A DNA stretch of 29,362 bases from Alphaproteobacteria bacterium (GTDB lineage: Bacteria > Pseudomonadota > Alphaproteobacteria > Sphingomonadales > Sphingomonadaceae): contig VBAE01000112.1 of NCBI GenBank assembly GCA_005882415.1, positions 1 through 29,362 of the forward strand, read 5' to 3'. Below the pieces are notes generated by a model. That model worked only from the letters and a program-made list of their open reading frames with translations, searched no databases and had not been told where the DNA came from. The position numbers and the translations under genes were made by a program. Shown piece after piece: positions 7,753 to 16,058 of this stretch (position 1 is its first letter; each line of letters opens with the position of its first letter).

Positions 7753-9033
7753 ATGAAGGCGGAGGCGCATCCGGTCCCCGAGACGGAGGCCCAGAAGGGC
7801 CCGGGCATGCGCGAGTTCATCGCGATGATGGCGGCTTTGATGGCGTCGAACGCGCTCGCCATCGACGCGATGCTGCCCGCGCTTCCGGCGATCGGCGGCG
7901 ACCTCGGCATCGACGAGGAGAACAGGCGCCAGCTCGTCATTACTTTCTATCTGCTCGGCTTCGGCGGGGCGCAGCTCTTCTGGGGGCCGCTCGCCGACCG
8001 CTTCGGGAGGAAGCGGCTGATGTCGGGGGCTTTGGTGCTCTACGGCGCTTTCGCATTGGTCGCGGGCCTCGCCTCCAGCTTCCCGATGCTGCTCGGGGCG
8101 CGGGTGCTCCAGGGCATCTCGGCCGCGGCGAGCCGGGTGCTGGTCGTGGCCGTGGTCCGCGACCGCTATCACGGCCCGGCGATGGCGCGGGTGATGTCGC
8201 TGGTGATGATCGTGTTCATGATCGTGCCGGTGCTCGCGCCCTCCTTCGGCCAGGGCGTGCTGTCGATCGGGCGGTGGCGGCACATCTTCATCGGGCTGGC
8301 CGTCTATGGCGTCGGGCTGGCTTTGTGGACCGGGCTTCGGCTTCCCGAGACGCTGCCGAAGGAGAAGCGCCGGCCGCTGTCGCTCGGCCATATCGGAGAG
8401 GCGGCGGCGACGACGATCCGCAACCGCCAGTCGATCGGCAACAGCCTGGTGCAGACGCTGACCATGGGGGCTTTGTTCGGCTTCATCAATTCGATCCAGC
8501 AGATCGTGTTCGACGTGTTCGAACGGCCCGAGCTGATGGCGGTGGCCTTCGCATTGATCGCCGGGCCGATGGCGATCAGCTCTTATGCCAATTCCAAGCT
8601 GGTGATGCGGCTCGGCTCGCGGCGGATCCTGCTGCTTGCGCTGACCGCGTTCACGAGCATGGCGGGCATCCATTTGCTGGTCGCGGCGACATTGGGCGAG
8701 ACGATCTGGAGCTTCGTCCTTCTGCAGGCGGGGACGATGACCTTCTTCGGGCTGATCGGCGCCAACGCCGGGGCGCTGGCGATGGAGCCTTTGGGCCATA
8801 TCGCCGGCACCGCCTCCTCGCTACAGGGCGTGTTCACCACCGTCGGCGGGGCTTTGATCGGCTTCGCGATCGGCCAGCAGTTCGACGGGACCACCCTCCC
8901 CTTCCTCGCCGGCTTCACGATCAGCGGCGGCCTCGGCCTCGCCGCCGCCTGGTGGGCGAACAGGCCCCCGTCAAAGGATTGCCGCGACGAGGGCACGGTG
9001 GACGCGGAGGAGATCGCCTCGCGGCCTGCCTAA
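7753..9033 (+). CDS. MFS multidrug efflux transporter, Bcr/CflA type (DHA1)
   Basis: This inner-membrane protein of 426 residues is predicted to have 12 transmembrane helices. Two adjacent ATG codons follow AGGAG (7743-7747). The second, at 7753, has the better spacing (5 bases); the start at 7750 would add one Met. Motif A of the major facilitator family is visible as GPLADRFGRKRL after helix 2. IDAMLPALPAIGGDLG in helix 1 and the ARVLQGISAAASRVLVVAVVRD segment are characteristic of the Bcr/CflA drug:proton antiporter branch. The family role is export of drugs or small metabolites by proton antiport; the substrate is not predictable. It is divergent from the ureohydrolase operon and convergent with recA. 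Confidence 0.9.
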   Translation: MKAEAHPVPETEAQKGPGMREFIAMMAALMASNALAIDAMLPALPAIGGDLGIDEENRRQLVITFYLLGFGGAQLFWGPLADRFGRKRLMSGALVLYGAFALVAGLASSFPMLLGARVLQGISAAASRVLVVAVVRDRYHGPAMARVMSLVMIVFMIVPVLAPSFGQGVLSIGRWRHIFIGLAVYGVGLALWTGLRLPETLPKEKRRPLSLGHIGEAAATTIRNRQSIGNSLVQTLTMGALFGFINSIQQIVFDVFERPELMAVAFALIAGPMAISSYANSKLVMRLGSRRILLLALTAFTSMAGIHLLVAATLGETIWSFVLLQAGTMTFFGLIGANAGALAMEPLGHIAGTASSLQGVFTTVGGALIGFAIGQQFDGTTLPFLAGFTISGGLGLAAAWWANRPPSKDCRDEGTVDAEEIASRPA

Positions 9034-9035
9034 CC

Positions 9036-9051
9036 CCCTCCCCGGGGAGGG
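9036..9051. repeat. Short GC palindrome between MFS and recA 3' ends
   Basis: CCCTCCCCGGGGAGGG is a perfect 16-base palindrome starting two bases after the MFS stop codon. It lies in a longer run of C and G (9034-9057). It resembles the outer part of the type B elements at 20495 and 23897 and may be a solo or remnant copy. It sits at a convergent gene junction and could mark the end of the MFS transcript. Confidence 0.5.
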
Positions 9052-9079
9052 AGGGGGCTCGGAAGGTCACACTAAAGTC

Positions 9080-9099
9080 ACACCTGTGCGGGTGTTTTT
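9080..9099 (+). terminator. Weak candidate terminator
   Basis: A 5-bp stem ACACC/GGTGT with a 6-base loop is followed by four further T residues on the plus strand, in the gap after the MFS gene. The stem is short, so the call is weak. Confidence 0.3.
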
Positions 9100-9104
9100 C
9101 CGGG

Positions 9105-10113
9105 TCAGACGTCGTCCTCGGGAGTGGGGCCGACCATCAGGGCGTCGGCGACGGTGTCGGTGTTGCCGCGGATGGCGCGTTCGATCCGGGTCGCCATTTC
9201 CGGATTTTCCTTGAGGTAGGTCTTGGCGTTCTCGCGGCCCTGGCCGATCCGGGTCGAATCGTAGCTGAACCAGCTGCCCGACTTCTCGACGACGCCGGCC
9301 TTGACCCCGAGATCGAGGATCTCGCCGATCTTGGAGATGCCCTCGCCATACATGATGTCGAACTCGACCTGCTTGAACGGCGGCGCGACCTTGTTCTTGA
9401 CGACTTTGACCCGCGTCGTGTTGCCGATGATGTCGTCGCGGTCCTTGATCTGGCCGGTGCGGCGGATGTCGAGGCGGACGGAGGCGTAGAATTTCAGAGC
9501 GTTTCCGCCCGTCGTCGTCTCCGGATTGCCGTACATGACAGCCGGTGAGCTTCCGCAGCGACTGGGACATCAGCCGCGCCTGAAGGCCGACATGGGAGTC
9601 GCCCATCTCGCCCTCGATCTCGGCGCGGGGAACTAGGGCGGCGACCGAATCGACGACCAGGACGTCGACCGCGTTCGAGCGGACGAGGGTGTCGGTGATC
9701 TCCAGTGCCTGCTCGCCGGTGTCGGGCTGCGACACGATCAATTCGTCGATGTCGACGCCCAATTTCTTGGCATAGACCGGGTCGAGCGCATGCTCGGCGT
9801 CGACGAAGGCGGCGGTTCCGCCGGCCTTCTGCGCCTCGGCGATGACGTGGAGGGCCAGCGTCGTCTTGCCCGAGCTTTCCGGTCCGTAAACCTCGATCAC
9901 CCGGCCGCGGGGAAGCCCGCCGATGCCCAAAGCGATGTCGAGGCCGAGCGAGCCGGTCGAGATCGTCTCGATCTCCACCGCCTCGCGCGAGCCCAATTTC
10001 ATTGCGCTCCCTTTGCCGAAGGCGCGGTCGATCTGCGCGAGGGCGGCCTCGAGAGCCTTTTGCTTGTCCATATTGTCGGAAGTCCTGTCGGTTACGACTT
10101 TCAGAGATGCCAC
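9105..10113 (-). pseudogene. recA: recA, disrupted by an internal 59-base out-of-frame loss
   Basis: RecA is the strand-exchange recombinase and LexA co-protease. The GTG at 10113 (MASLKVVTDRTSDNMDKQKA) follows GAGGCCGTG; an adjacent GTG lies at 10116. The first 191 codons are normal, including Walker A GPESSGKTT and Walker B VLVVDSVAAL, and end at RKLTG (9541). Then one base (9540) is left over. The sequence resumes in another frame at VMYGNPETTTGG (9539) and runs 144 residues to the normal C-terminus PTPEDDV. RecA proteins have 20 residues between these points, equivalent to E. coli about 181-200, including Gln194 and the start of DNA-binding loop L2. So 60 bases are replaced by one. 191+20+144 gives the expected 355 residues, so nothing else is missing. 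As written, no functional RecA can be made. A sequence fault is possible. Confidence 0.9.
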
Positions 10114-10190
10114 CACGGCCTCGCTCCCACTATTCGGTCCGCGCCGCCCATTCAACGCGAGAGTTGGCCTGTACAGCATCTGTTCTGGGA

Positions 10191-10205
10191 GAACAAGTAC
10201 GGAAC
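10191..10205 (-). promoter_or_regulatory. LexA (SOS) box upstream of recA
   Basis: On the plus strand GAAC-AAGTACG-GAAC matches the alphaproteobacterial LexA operator GAAC-N7-GAAC exactly; read towards recA it is GTTC-N7-GTTC. It lies 78 bases upstream of the recA GTG (10113) and overlaps a palindrome TGTTCT-GGG-AGAACA (10181-10195). A TTGTTC in the box followed after 17 bases by TACAGG is a possible -35/-10 pair, so LexA would block the promoter. The position and perfect consensus support SOS control of recA. Confidence 0.85.
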
Positions 10206-10206
10206 T

Positions 10207-11004
10207 TCAGCGGCGGGCGAGGACCTTGGCGAGCGCCTGGTGCATCGCCTGTTCCAGTTCGTCGCGGCGGTAGATGTCGTTATGGCCGGCGCCGGCGATG
10301 GTGCGGTCGAGGACGAGGTTGGGGACTACGCGGCGGAGCGCCTCGGTTCGGGCGTGAGGGATAAGTTCGTCAGACCCCGCCTCAATCAGCGCGACCGGCG
10401 TTCGGGTGCGGCGGAGGGCGGAGGCGGCATCGATTTCGTTGGTGAAGAGGAGGCGGACGGGGGCCCAGCGGAACTGGCTCGCCGCGACCGAGGCGAGACT
10501 GTCGAAGGGGGTGACGAGGATGAGGCCGTCCAGCTCGCGTTCCCCGGCGAGGCTGGCGGCGACGCCGGTGCCGATGCTGAAGCCTACCGCGACGAGGCGC
10601 GCGGGGGCAAAGCGCTTGCGGACATAATCGTGGACCAGGGGCGCGTCGGCGAGGAGGGCCTTGGCGCTCGGCCTGCCGCCGCTCGGAGCGTAGCCACGAT
10701 AGTGGAAGGCGGCGACGTCGGCCGACGGATAGAGGGCGTGGAGGAATTCGGCCATGTCGGACCCGCTCCAGCCATTGCCGCCGAAGCCCAGGATCAGCAG
10801 GCGCTGCTCGTTGGGCTGGCTGGATTTGAAGTGAACGCCTTCGAGGCGTTCGCCGGTGGGGACATTGAGCTCGAGCCGCTCGGCGCCTGGGGGCAGGGGA
10901 CGGGCGGGGGGTGCCGGGAACAGCATCCGGTCCTGCGCGAGGTAGAGCGCCAGGCAGACCGCCACGTAGAGGAAGAGCGGGATGAGGAGGAGCTTGGGCG
11001 ACAC
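10207..11004 (-). CDS. Membrane-anchored alpha/beta hydrolase (ABHD/Bem46-like)
   Basis: The protein has 265 residues from a GTG at 11004. An N-terminal hydrophobic helix (LLLIPLFLYVAVCLALYLA) probably anchors it in the inner membrane, with the hydrolase domain outside the cytoplasm. The oxyanion-region motif GFGGNGWSG is visible, as are the nucleophile elbow GFSIGTG, an acid candidate in EAGSDELIP, and the catalytic His in AGAGHNDIY. The order and spacing fit the ABHD12/13/17-like serine hydrolases, which act on acyl esters or thioesters. The actual substrate is unknown. The stop lies right beside the recA LexA box, so recA's promoter begins at this gene's end. Upstream there is a type A palindromic repeat. 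Confidence 0.85.
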   Translation of the reverse strand: MSPKLLLIPLFLYVAVCLALYLAQDRMLFPAPPARPLPPGAERLELNVPTGERLEGVHFKSSQPNEQRLLILGFGGNGWSGSDMAEFLHALYPSADVAAFHYRGYAPSGGRPSAKALLADAPLVHDYVRKRFAPARLVAVGFSIGTGVAASLAGERELDGLILVTPFDSLASVAASQFRWAPVRLLFTNEIDAASALRRTRTPVALIEAGSDELIPHARTEALRRVVPNLVLDRTIAGAGHNDIYRRDELEQAMHQALAKVLARR

Positions 11005-11046
11005 GCGGGGAGCTTAGCGTGCGCAGAAGTGGATGTCCCCCCGATC

Positions 11047-11140
11047 GTCATGCCGGACTTGATCCGGCATCCATGAACACGGATCGAGTCCAGTATTCAC
11101 AAACCTGTGTTCATGGATCCCGGGTCAAGCCCGGGATGAC
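11047..11140. repeat. Palindromic element, type A, copy 2 (no 30-bp arms)
   Basis: Left half: hairpin ATGCCGGA-CTTGA-TCCGGCAT followed by CCATGAACAC (11071-11080). Right half: GTGTTCATGG (11107-11116) followed by hairpin ATCCCGGG-TCAAG-CCCGGGAT. The layout is the same as the core of the element at 4826-4922, but without its perfect 30-bp flanks. It lies between two minus-strand genes: after the receiver gene's upstream neighbour ends (11166) and before the hydrolase start (11004). The conserved core includes the tract CCATGAACAC and the GTC-AT ends. Confidence 0.85.
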
Positions 11141-11165
11141 GGGGCTGCGCGAGCCGCGGCGCCCT

Positions 11166-11570
11166 TCAGGCGGCGGCGGCGCAGGCGCGGGCTAGAGCGG
11201 GTTCTATCGCGTCGATGGTGAAGGGCTTGGCGAGGACGGGGGCGTTGGCGTGGGCCGCGGGCGGGGGCTCGATGTGGCCGCCGGTGGCGAGGATGAAGGG
11301 GATGCCTTTGGCGACGAGGAGGTCGGCGACCGGCCAGCTGGGCTCGCCACCCTTCAGGTGAACGTCGATGATGGCGATGTCGAAGCCGCCCTGCTCGACT
11401 TTGGCGAGGGCTTCGGAGACGCTGTCGACGGTGCCGGCGACATGGTGCCCCAATGAGTCGAGGAAATCCTCGAGCATCATCGCGATCAGCGGCTCGTCTT
11501 CGACGATCAGAATGTTGCGCCCCACGGTCACGGACGTTCGCTTAGGGCCTTCGCCACGGAATCCAAACAC
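11166..11570 (-). CDS. Single-domain response regulator receiver protein
   Basis: This protein of 134 residues consists of one REC domain and no output domain. The acidic pocket is Glu24-Asp25 (VEDEP), the phospho-acceptor is Asp69 (IIDVHLKGG), the switch Thr is Thr96 (ATGG), and Lys115 lies in AKPF. The GTG start directly follows the cckA stop TAA without a gap, so translation is probably coupled. A GTG 12 codons further in (VTVGRNILIVEDEP) is an alternative start. Standalone receivers can shuttle phosphate, act as a sink, or bind a kinase as an allosteric regulator. Being last in the cckA operon makes an accessory role in the CckA pathway plausible but unproven. Confidence 0.88.
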   Translation of the reverse strand: MFGFRGEGPKRTSVTVGRNILIVEDEPLIAMMLEDFLDSLGHHVAGTVDSVSEALAKVEQGGFDIAIIDVHLKGGEPSWPVADLLVAKGIPFILATGGHIEPPPAAHANAPVLAKPFTIDAIEPALARACAAAA

Positions 11571-13907
11571 TTATTTTCCAGCGAGGGAATCCCGCGCGGC
11601 TTCGGCGAGTTTCTGGACCGAGAAGGGCTTGGCGAGGAAGCCGACATGGTCGAGGTCGATCGACTGGCGCAGCTGCTCCTCGGCATAGCCGGAGATGAAC
11701 AGGATCGGCAGATCGGGGTGCGACTTGCGGGCCTCGCGGGCGGTGGTCGGGCCGTCCATGGTCGGCATGACGACGTCGGAGATCATCAGGTCGATCTGCG
11801 GCTCCCGGCCCAATATCTCCAGCGCCTCCTCGCCATTTTCGGCGACGAGGACGGTGTAGCCGTGGCGGGAAAGCGCGCGCTCGGCGACGGCTCGGACGGT
11901 GGCTTCGTCCTCGACGAGCAAGATGGTGCCCGAACCCCACAATTCGCCGGCGGCTTCCTTGACCTTGCGCGGGGCCTTGACGGTGTCCGCGCGGTGGACG
12001 GGGAGGTAGATGACGAAGCTGGTGCCGCGCCCTTCCTCCGATTCCGCGAAGATGAAGCCGCCCGACTGCTTGACGATTCCGTAGACGGTGGAGAGCCCCA
12101 GGCCGGTGCCCTTGCCGACTTCCTTGGTGGTGAAGAAGGGCTCGAAGATCTTGGGCAGGATCGACTGCGGGATGCCGGTGCCGGTGTCGCTGACCCGGAG
12201 CGCGGTGAAATCGGCGATGGGGAGGATCTCGCTGCCCATCCGGCGGACGTCGTCGGCGGAGACGGAGTAGGTCTGGATGGTGAGGGTGCCCCTCCCCTCC
12301 TTCTGCCCCTGCATCGCGTCGCGGGCGTTGACCGCGAGGTTGACGATGACCTGCTCCAATTGGCCGGGGTCGGCGCGGACGGCGCCGAGGGCGCGGCCGT
12401 GCTTGACCTGGAGCTCGACCGTCTCGCCGAGCAGGCGTTTCAAGAGGCTCGACACTTCGGCGATGACGTCGGGGAGCTGGAGGATCTGGGGCCTGAGCGT
12501 CTGCTGGCGGGAGAATGCCAGGAGCTGGCGGGTGAGGCTGGCGGCGCGGTTGGAGTTGGAGCGGATCTGCTGGATGTCGTCATAGTCGCTGTCGCCGGGG
12601 CCGTGGCGCATCAGCATCAGGTCGCAATGGCCGATGATGGCGGTGAGGATATTGTTGAAGTCGTGCGCAACTCCGCCGGCGAGCTGGCCGACCGCCTGCA
12701 TCTTGGTCGCCTGGGCGACCTGGCGCTTCAGCCTATCCTCCTCGCTATTGTCCTTGATCGAGAGGAGGACTGCGGCGTTGGCGAGGCCGCGCACCCCGGC
12801 GACGGTGAGCGCGACGGGCTCCTCGGGCGTTGCGCGGAGGCGAACCGAGATGTCGCCGTGAAGCGGCGCGCCGCGGGCGAAGCGGCGGACGGAATCGGAG
12901 ACTGCCGCCTTGTCCTCATCGACGACCAGGTCGCCGGGCCAGACCGGGCGCATGTCCTTGCCGACGCCCGCGGCGCGGCGGAAGGCGCTGTTCAGATAAG
13001 TGAAGCGGCCATCGCGGTCGGCAAGGGCGAGGCCCAAGGGCAGGATGTCGAGCAGGGCGTTGATGTTGGCGGCGCCTTCGCGGCCGGCGGCGGCGAAATC
13101 GTCGAGGAGGAGGAAGAGGGTCGGGCCGGTCTCGGCGTCGGCGAGGGGGACGTGGACGATGCGCAGCGGGCCGGCCTCGGCGCCTTCGCGGGCGAAGTGG
13201 AACTGGCCGTCCTCGGTCACCGCGAGCAGGTCGGCGAGGGAGGCGCTCCGAAGCACCTCCTCCCCTTCCCCGGTGCGGGCTGCGAAGGCGGAATTGGCGG
13301 CGAGCAGGCGGCCATCGGGATCGGCGAGCGCGGCCATCACGCCTGCGAGGCCCAAGCGGGCGCCGGCGTCGCCGGTGAGGAGGCGGGCGGCGGAATCGGC
13401 GTCATCGGTGGCGGCGGCGCGGCGGAAGCTCCACAGGAGGTGGGCCTCGCCGAAGCCGGCCGCGGCGATCTCGGCGGTGAAGGGAATGCCTTCCGCCTCG
13501 ATCTCGACGGTGGAGCGGCCGTCGCGGCGGGCGGCGGCGGCAGCCTCGGCGGCTTCGGGGGCGCTGGCGCCGAACCAGCGTTCATAGGCTGCGTTGGCGG
13601 CGACGAGGCTTCCGTCGGGGCCGGTCAGTGCAAGCGGCTCGGCGGAAGCGTCGAGCGCGGCCCGGAGCAATGGCACGTCCGGGCGGGGGGCGGGTTCTTC
13701 GATTACGGCCGAGGCGCCCCGCCTCCCCGCGACGGCGAGCGGGACCCCGATCGCCAGCGCGCCTGCAAAGAAGGCGCCGGCGAAGATCGGGCTCCCGACC
13801 AGCCAGAGCAGGATCGCGGCGGAGACTATCGCCGCCGCGATCGCTGCTGCCAGCGCCGGACCGAACGGCTGGCGCGGAGCGCTCATCGGTGCTGCCGCGC
13901 TCGCCAT
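11571..13907 (-). CDS. cckA: Cell-cycle hybrid histidine kinase CckA
   Basis: The protein has 778 residues. Two N-terminal membrane helices (about 16-58) are followed by PAS-like regions (about 80-160, 180-270, 285-385). A HisKA domain follows with the phospho-acceptor His415 (GGVAHDFNN), then an HATPase domain with the N box around Asn527, DTGTGIP (574-580) and GTGLGLS. The C-terminal receiver has Asp711 (MISDVVMP) and Lys760. The segment around IIGHCDLMLMRHGPGDSDYD is diagnostic of CckA. In alphaproteobacteria CckA sends phosphate through ChpT to CtrA, and reverses the flow as a phosphatase, controlling cell cycle and motility genes. Its ATG lies one base after the stop of the M13 peptidase, and the receiver gene follows with no gap, so the three form an operon. 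Confidence 0.93.
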   Translation of the reverse strand: MASAAAPMSAPRQPFGPALAAAIAAAIVSAAILLWLVGSPIFAGAFFAGALAIGVPLAVAGRRGASAVIEEPAPRPDVPLLRAALDASAEPLALTGPDGSLVAANAAYERWFGASAPEAAEAAAAARRDGRSTVEIEAEGIPFTAEIAAAGFGEAHLLWSFRRAAATDDADSAARLLTGDAGARLGLAGVMAALADPDGRLLAANSAFAARTGEGEEVLRSASLADLLAVTEDGQFHFAREGAEAGPLRIVHVPLADAETGPTLFLLLDDFAAAGREGAANINALLDILPLGLALADRDGRFTYLNSAFRRAAGVGKDMRPVWPGDLVVDEDKAAVSDSVRRFARGAPLHGDISVRLRATPEEPVALTVAGVRGLANAAVLLSIKDNSEEDRLKRQVAQATKMQAVGQLAGGVAHDFNNILTAIIGHCDLMLMRHGPGDSDYDDIQQIRSNSNRAASLTRQLLAFSRQQTLRPQILQLPDVIAEVSSLLKRLLGETVELQVKHGRALGAVRADPGQLEQVIVNLAVNARDAMQGQKEGRGTLTIQTYSVSADDVRRMGSEILPIADFTALRVSDTGTGIPQSILPKIFEPFFTTKEVGKGTGLGLSTVYGIVKQSGGFIFAESEEGRGTSFVIYLPVHRADTVKAPRKVKEAAGELWGSGTILLVEDEATVRAVAERALSRHGYTVLVAENGEEALEILGREPQIDLMISDVVMPTMDGPTTAREARKSHPDLPILFISGYAEEQLRQSIDLDHVGFLAKPFSVQKLAEAARDSLAGK

Positions 13908-13908
13908 C

Positions 13909-15993
13909 CTACCAGATGCGCACCCGCTGCTGCGGCGCGAGGTAGAGCGCCTGGCCGGGCTGGACGTTGAAGGCCGAATACCAGGGGTCCATGTTGCGGA
14001 CGACCGCGGTGCGCTGCTCGGACGGCGAGTGCGGATCGGTCAGCAGGCGCTGGCGAAGGTTCGCCTCGCGATAGTTGCGCCGCCAGACCTGCGCCCAGCC
14101 GAGATAGAAGCGCTGATCGCCGGTGAAGCCGCCGATGGTGCGCGGCTCGGCGCCGTTCAGCGACGTCAGCCAGGCATCGTGGGCGAGGCTGAGGCCGGCC
14201 AGATCGGCGACATTCTCGCCCATGGTGAGCTTGCCCTGGACGTGCATGCCCGGGAGCGGCTCATAGGCGTCGTACTGGGCGCCCAGCGCATCGAGGCGCG
14301 AGGTGAAGTTGGCGACGTCCTGAGTCGTCCACCAATCGACCAGGCGGCCTTCCTTGTTATACTTCGCGCCCTGGTCGTCGAAATGGTGGCTCAATTCGTG
14401 GCCGATGACGGCGCCGATGCCGCCATAATTGACCGCCGGGTCCGCCTTGGGATCGAAGAAGGGCGGCTGCAGGATCGCGGCCGGGAAGACGATCTCGACC
14501 ATTCCGAAATTGGCATAGGCGTTGATCGTCATCGGGGTCATGCCCCATTCCCAGCGGTAGATCGGCTGGCCGAGCTTGCCGATATTGTACTGGTGCTCGA
14601 AATTGGCCGAGCGCATCGCATTGCCGACGAGGTCGTCGCGGCGGATCTCGAGGCCGGAGAAATCGCGCCAGCGGTCGGGATAGCCGATCTTGGGCGTGAA
14701 GGCGGCGAGCTTGGCGTGGGCGGCGACCTTGGTTGCGGGGGCCATCCATTCCAGCTGGTCGATGCGGCGGTCCATCGCCGAGATGACGTTGCGGACCAGA
14801 GCGTCGGCGGCGGCCTTGGTCTCCGGCGGGAAGTAACGCTGGACGTAGATTTTGGAGACTTCGTCGCTCACCGAATTGGTGGTGAAATCGACCGCCCGCT
14901 TCCAGCGCGGCTCCTGCTCCGGCGTGCCCGAGAGGACGGTGCCGTAGAAGGAGAAATTCTCCTTGTCGAAGGCGCTGGGGAGGTAATCGGAATAGGTGTC
15001 GAGCGAGCGGACGAGGAGCTGGTCCTTGAGGACGCCCAAGGGGGTCTGCGAGATCAGGCGGGCGATCCCGGTGACCGCGCTCGGCTGGCCGACGATGACG
15101 CTGTCGACATTGGCGCCGACGCCGCTGAAATAGGTGCCGAAGTCGAAGCCCGGGGCCGCCTTCTTGAGCTGCGCCACCGTCATCTTGTTATAGGTCTTGG
15201 TCGCGTCGCGGCTCTCGACCTGGGTCCAGTGGACCTGGGCGATCTTGGTTTCATAAGCGAGGATGGCGGCGGCCCGGGCGGCGGCATTCGGCTCGCCGGC
15301 GAGGCCGAGCATCCGCTCGAGATGCTGGCGATAGGCGTTGCGGGTCTGGACGAGCTTCTCGTCCTTGCTGAGATAATAATCGCGGTCCGGCATGCCGAGG
15401 CCGGCCTGGTAGACGATCAGCGCATATTGCTCGGGGTTCTTGTCGTCCTGGCCGACATAGGAGCCGAGCGGTCCGGAGATGCCGTTGCGGTCGGCTGCGG
15501 CGACGAGCGCGGCATAGCCCGACTTGGCGTTGAGGCCGCGGACCCGGCTCAGCCAGGGGTTGATCGGGGCGAGGCCGCGCGCTTCGACGCCGGCTTCGTC
15601 GAGATAGCTCGCATAGGCGTTGCCGATCTTGGACGACGGGTCCTTCACCGCTTCGTCGAGGATCTCGCGGGTGCGCTGGCGGGAGAGGTCGTCGAGCATG
15701 GTGAACATGCCGTAATTCGAGCGGTCGGCCGGGATCGGCGTGTTCTTGGCCCAGGTGCCGTTGGCGAACTGGTAGAAATTCTGGCCCGGAACGACCGAGC
15801 GGTCCATCCCTTCCTCGTCGAAGCCGAAGGCGCCGATCTGCGGACGCTCGGCGGTGGCGGGGGCGACGGGGCCCTCGGCGGCGGTGGCGACGGTCGCGGT
15901 CTGCTCGGCGACCTCGGCGCGGGAGGGGCCCCCGGTGCTGGCGCAGGCGGACAAAGCGGTGGTGGCTGCAAGGAGTGCGACGAGTTTACGCAT
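13909..15993 (-). CDS. M13-family zinc metallopeptidase lipoprotein (neprilysin/PepO-like)
   Basis: The protein has 694 residues. A lipoprotein signal peptide ends in LSAC with Cys17, so it should be lipid-anchored on the periplasmic side or outer membrane. The catalytic domain has NAYAN (491-495) for substrate binding. It has the zinc motif HELSH (His532, Glu533, His536), the third ligand Glu593 in GENVAD, and a C-terminal RVRIW that matches the family's terminal motif. The length is standard for M13 (about 650-750). The family cleaves oligopeptides on the amino side of hydrophobic residues. It is the first gene of a tight operon with cckA, which is unexpected for a housekeeping peptidase and hints at peptide or envelope sensing, though this is inference. 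Confidence 0.92.
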   Translation of the reverse strand: MRKLVALLAATTALSACASTGGPSRAEVAEQTATVATAAEGPVAPATAERPQIGAFGFDEEGMDRSVVPGQNFYQFANGTWAKNTPIPADRSNYGMFTMLDDLSRQRTREILDEAVKDPSSKIGNAYASYLDEAGVEARGLAPINPWLSRVRGLNAKSGYAALVAAADRNGISGPLGSYVGQDDKNPEQYALIVYQAGLGMPDRDYYLSKDEKLVQTRNAYRQHLERMLGLAGEPNAAARAAAILAYETKIAQVHWTQVESRDATKTYNKMTVAQLKKAAPGFDFGTYFSGVGANVDSVIVGQPSAVTGIARLISQTPLGVLKDQLLVRSLDTYSDYLPSAFDKENFSFYGTVLSGTPEQEPRWKRAVDFTTNSVSDEVSKIYVQRYFPPETKAAADALVRNVISAMDRRIDQLEWMAPATKVAAHAKLAAFTPKIGYPDRWRDFSGLEIRRDDLVGNAMRSANFEHQYNIGKLGQPIYRWEWGMTPMTINAYANFGMVEIVFPAAILQPPFFDPKADPAVNYGGIGAVIGHELSHHFDDQGAKYNKEGRLVDWWTTQDVANFTSRLDALGAQYDAYEPLPGMHVQGKLTMGENVADLAGLSLAHDAWLTSLNGAEPRTIGGFTGDQRFYLGWAQVWRRNYREANLRQRLLTDPHSPSEQRTAVVRNMDPWYSAFNVQPGQALYLAPQQRVRIW

Positions 15994-16058
15994 GGCGGTG
16001 CTTTTCCGTTCGTGAAGAAGGAGGAATGGGGGGGCGAATAGCAGAGCGTGAAGGCGTT

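Noticed and set aside
7660..8799. Upstream extension of the ureohydrolase frame on the minus strand
   Set aside because: The extension is antisense to a real MFS transporter, and the ATG at 7659 has a good ribosome site and the normal family length.
9105..10113. recA break explained by an intein, an intron or programmed frameshifting
   Set aside because: Inteins and introns add sequence, whereas here 59 bases are missing. Frameshifting could not restore the lost 20 residues.
11646..13970. 774-codon plus-strand frame antisense to cckA
   Set aside because: The translation is low-complexity and matches no family, while the opposite strand encodes a complete CckA. Long antisense frames are expected at this GC content.
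13594..16041. 815-codon plus-strand frame antisense to the M13 peptidase
   Set aside because: It is a compositional shadow. The minus strand has signal peptide, zinc motif and full family length.
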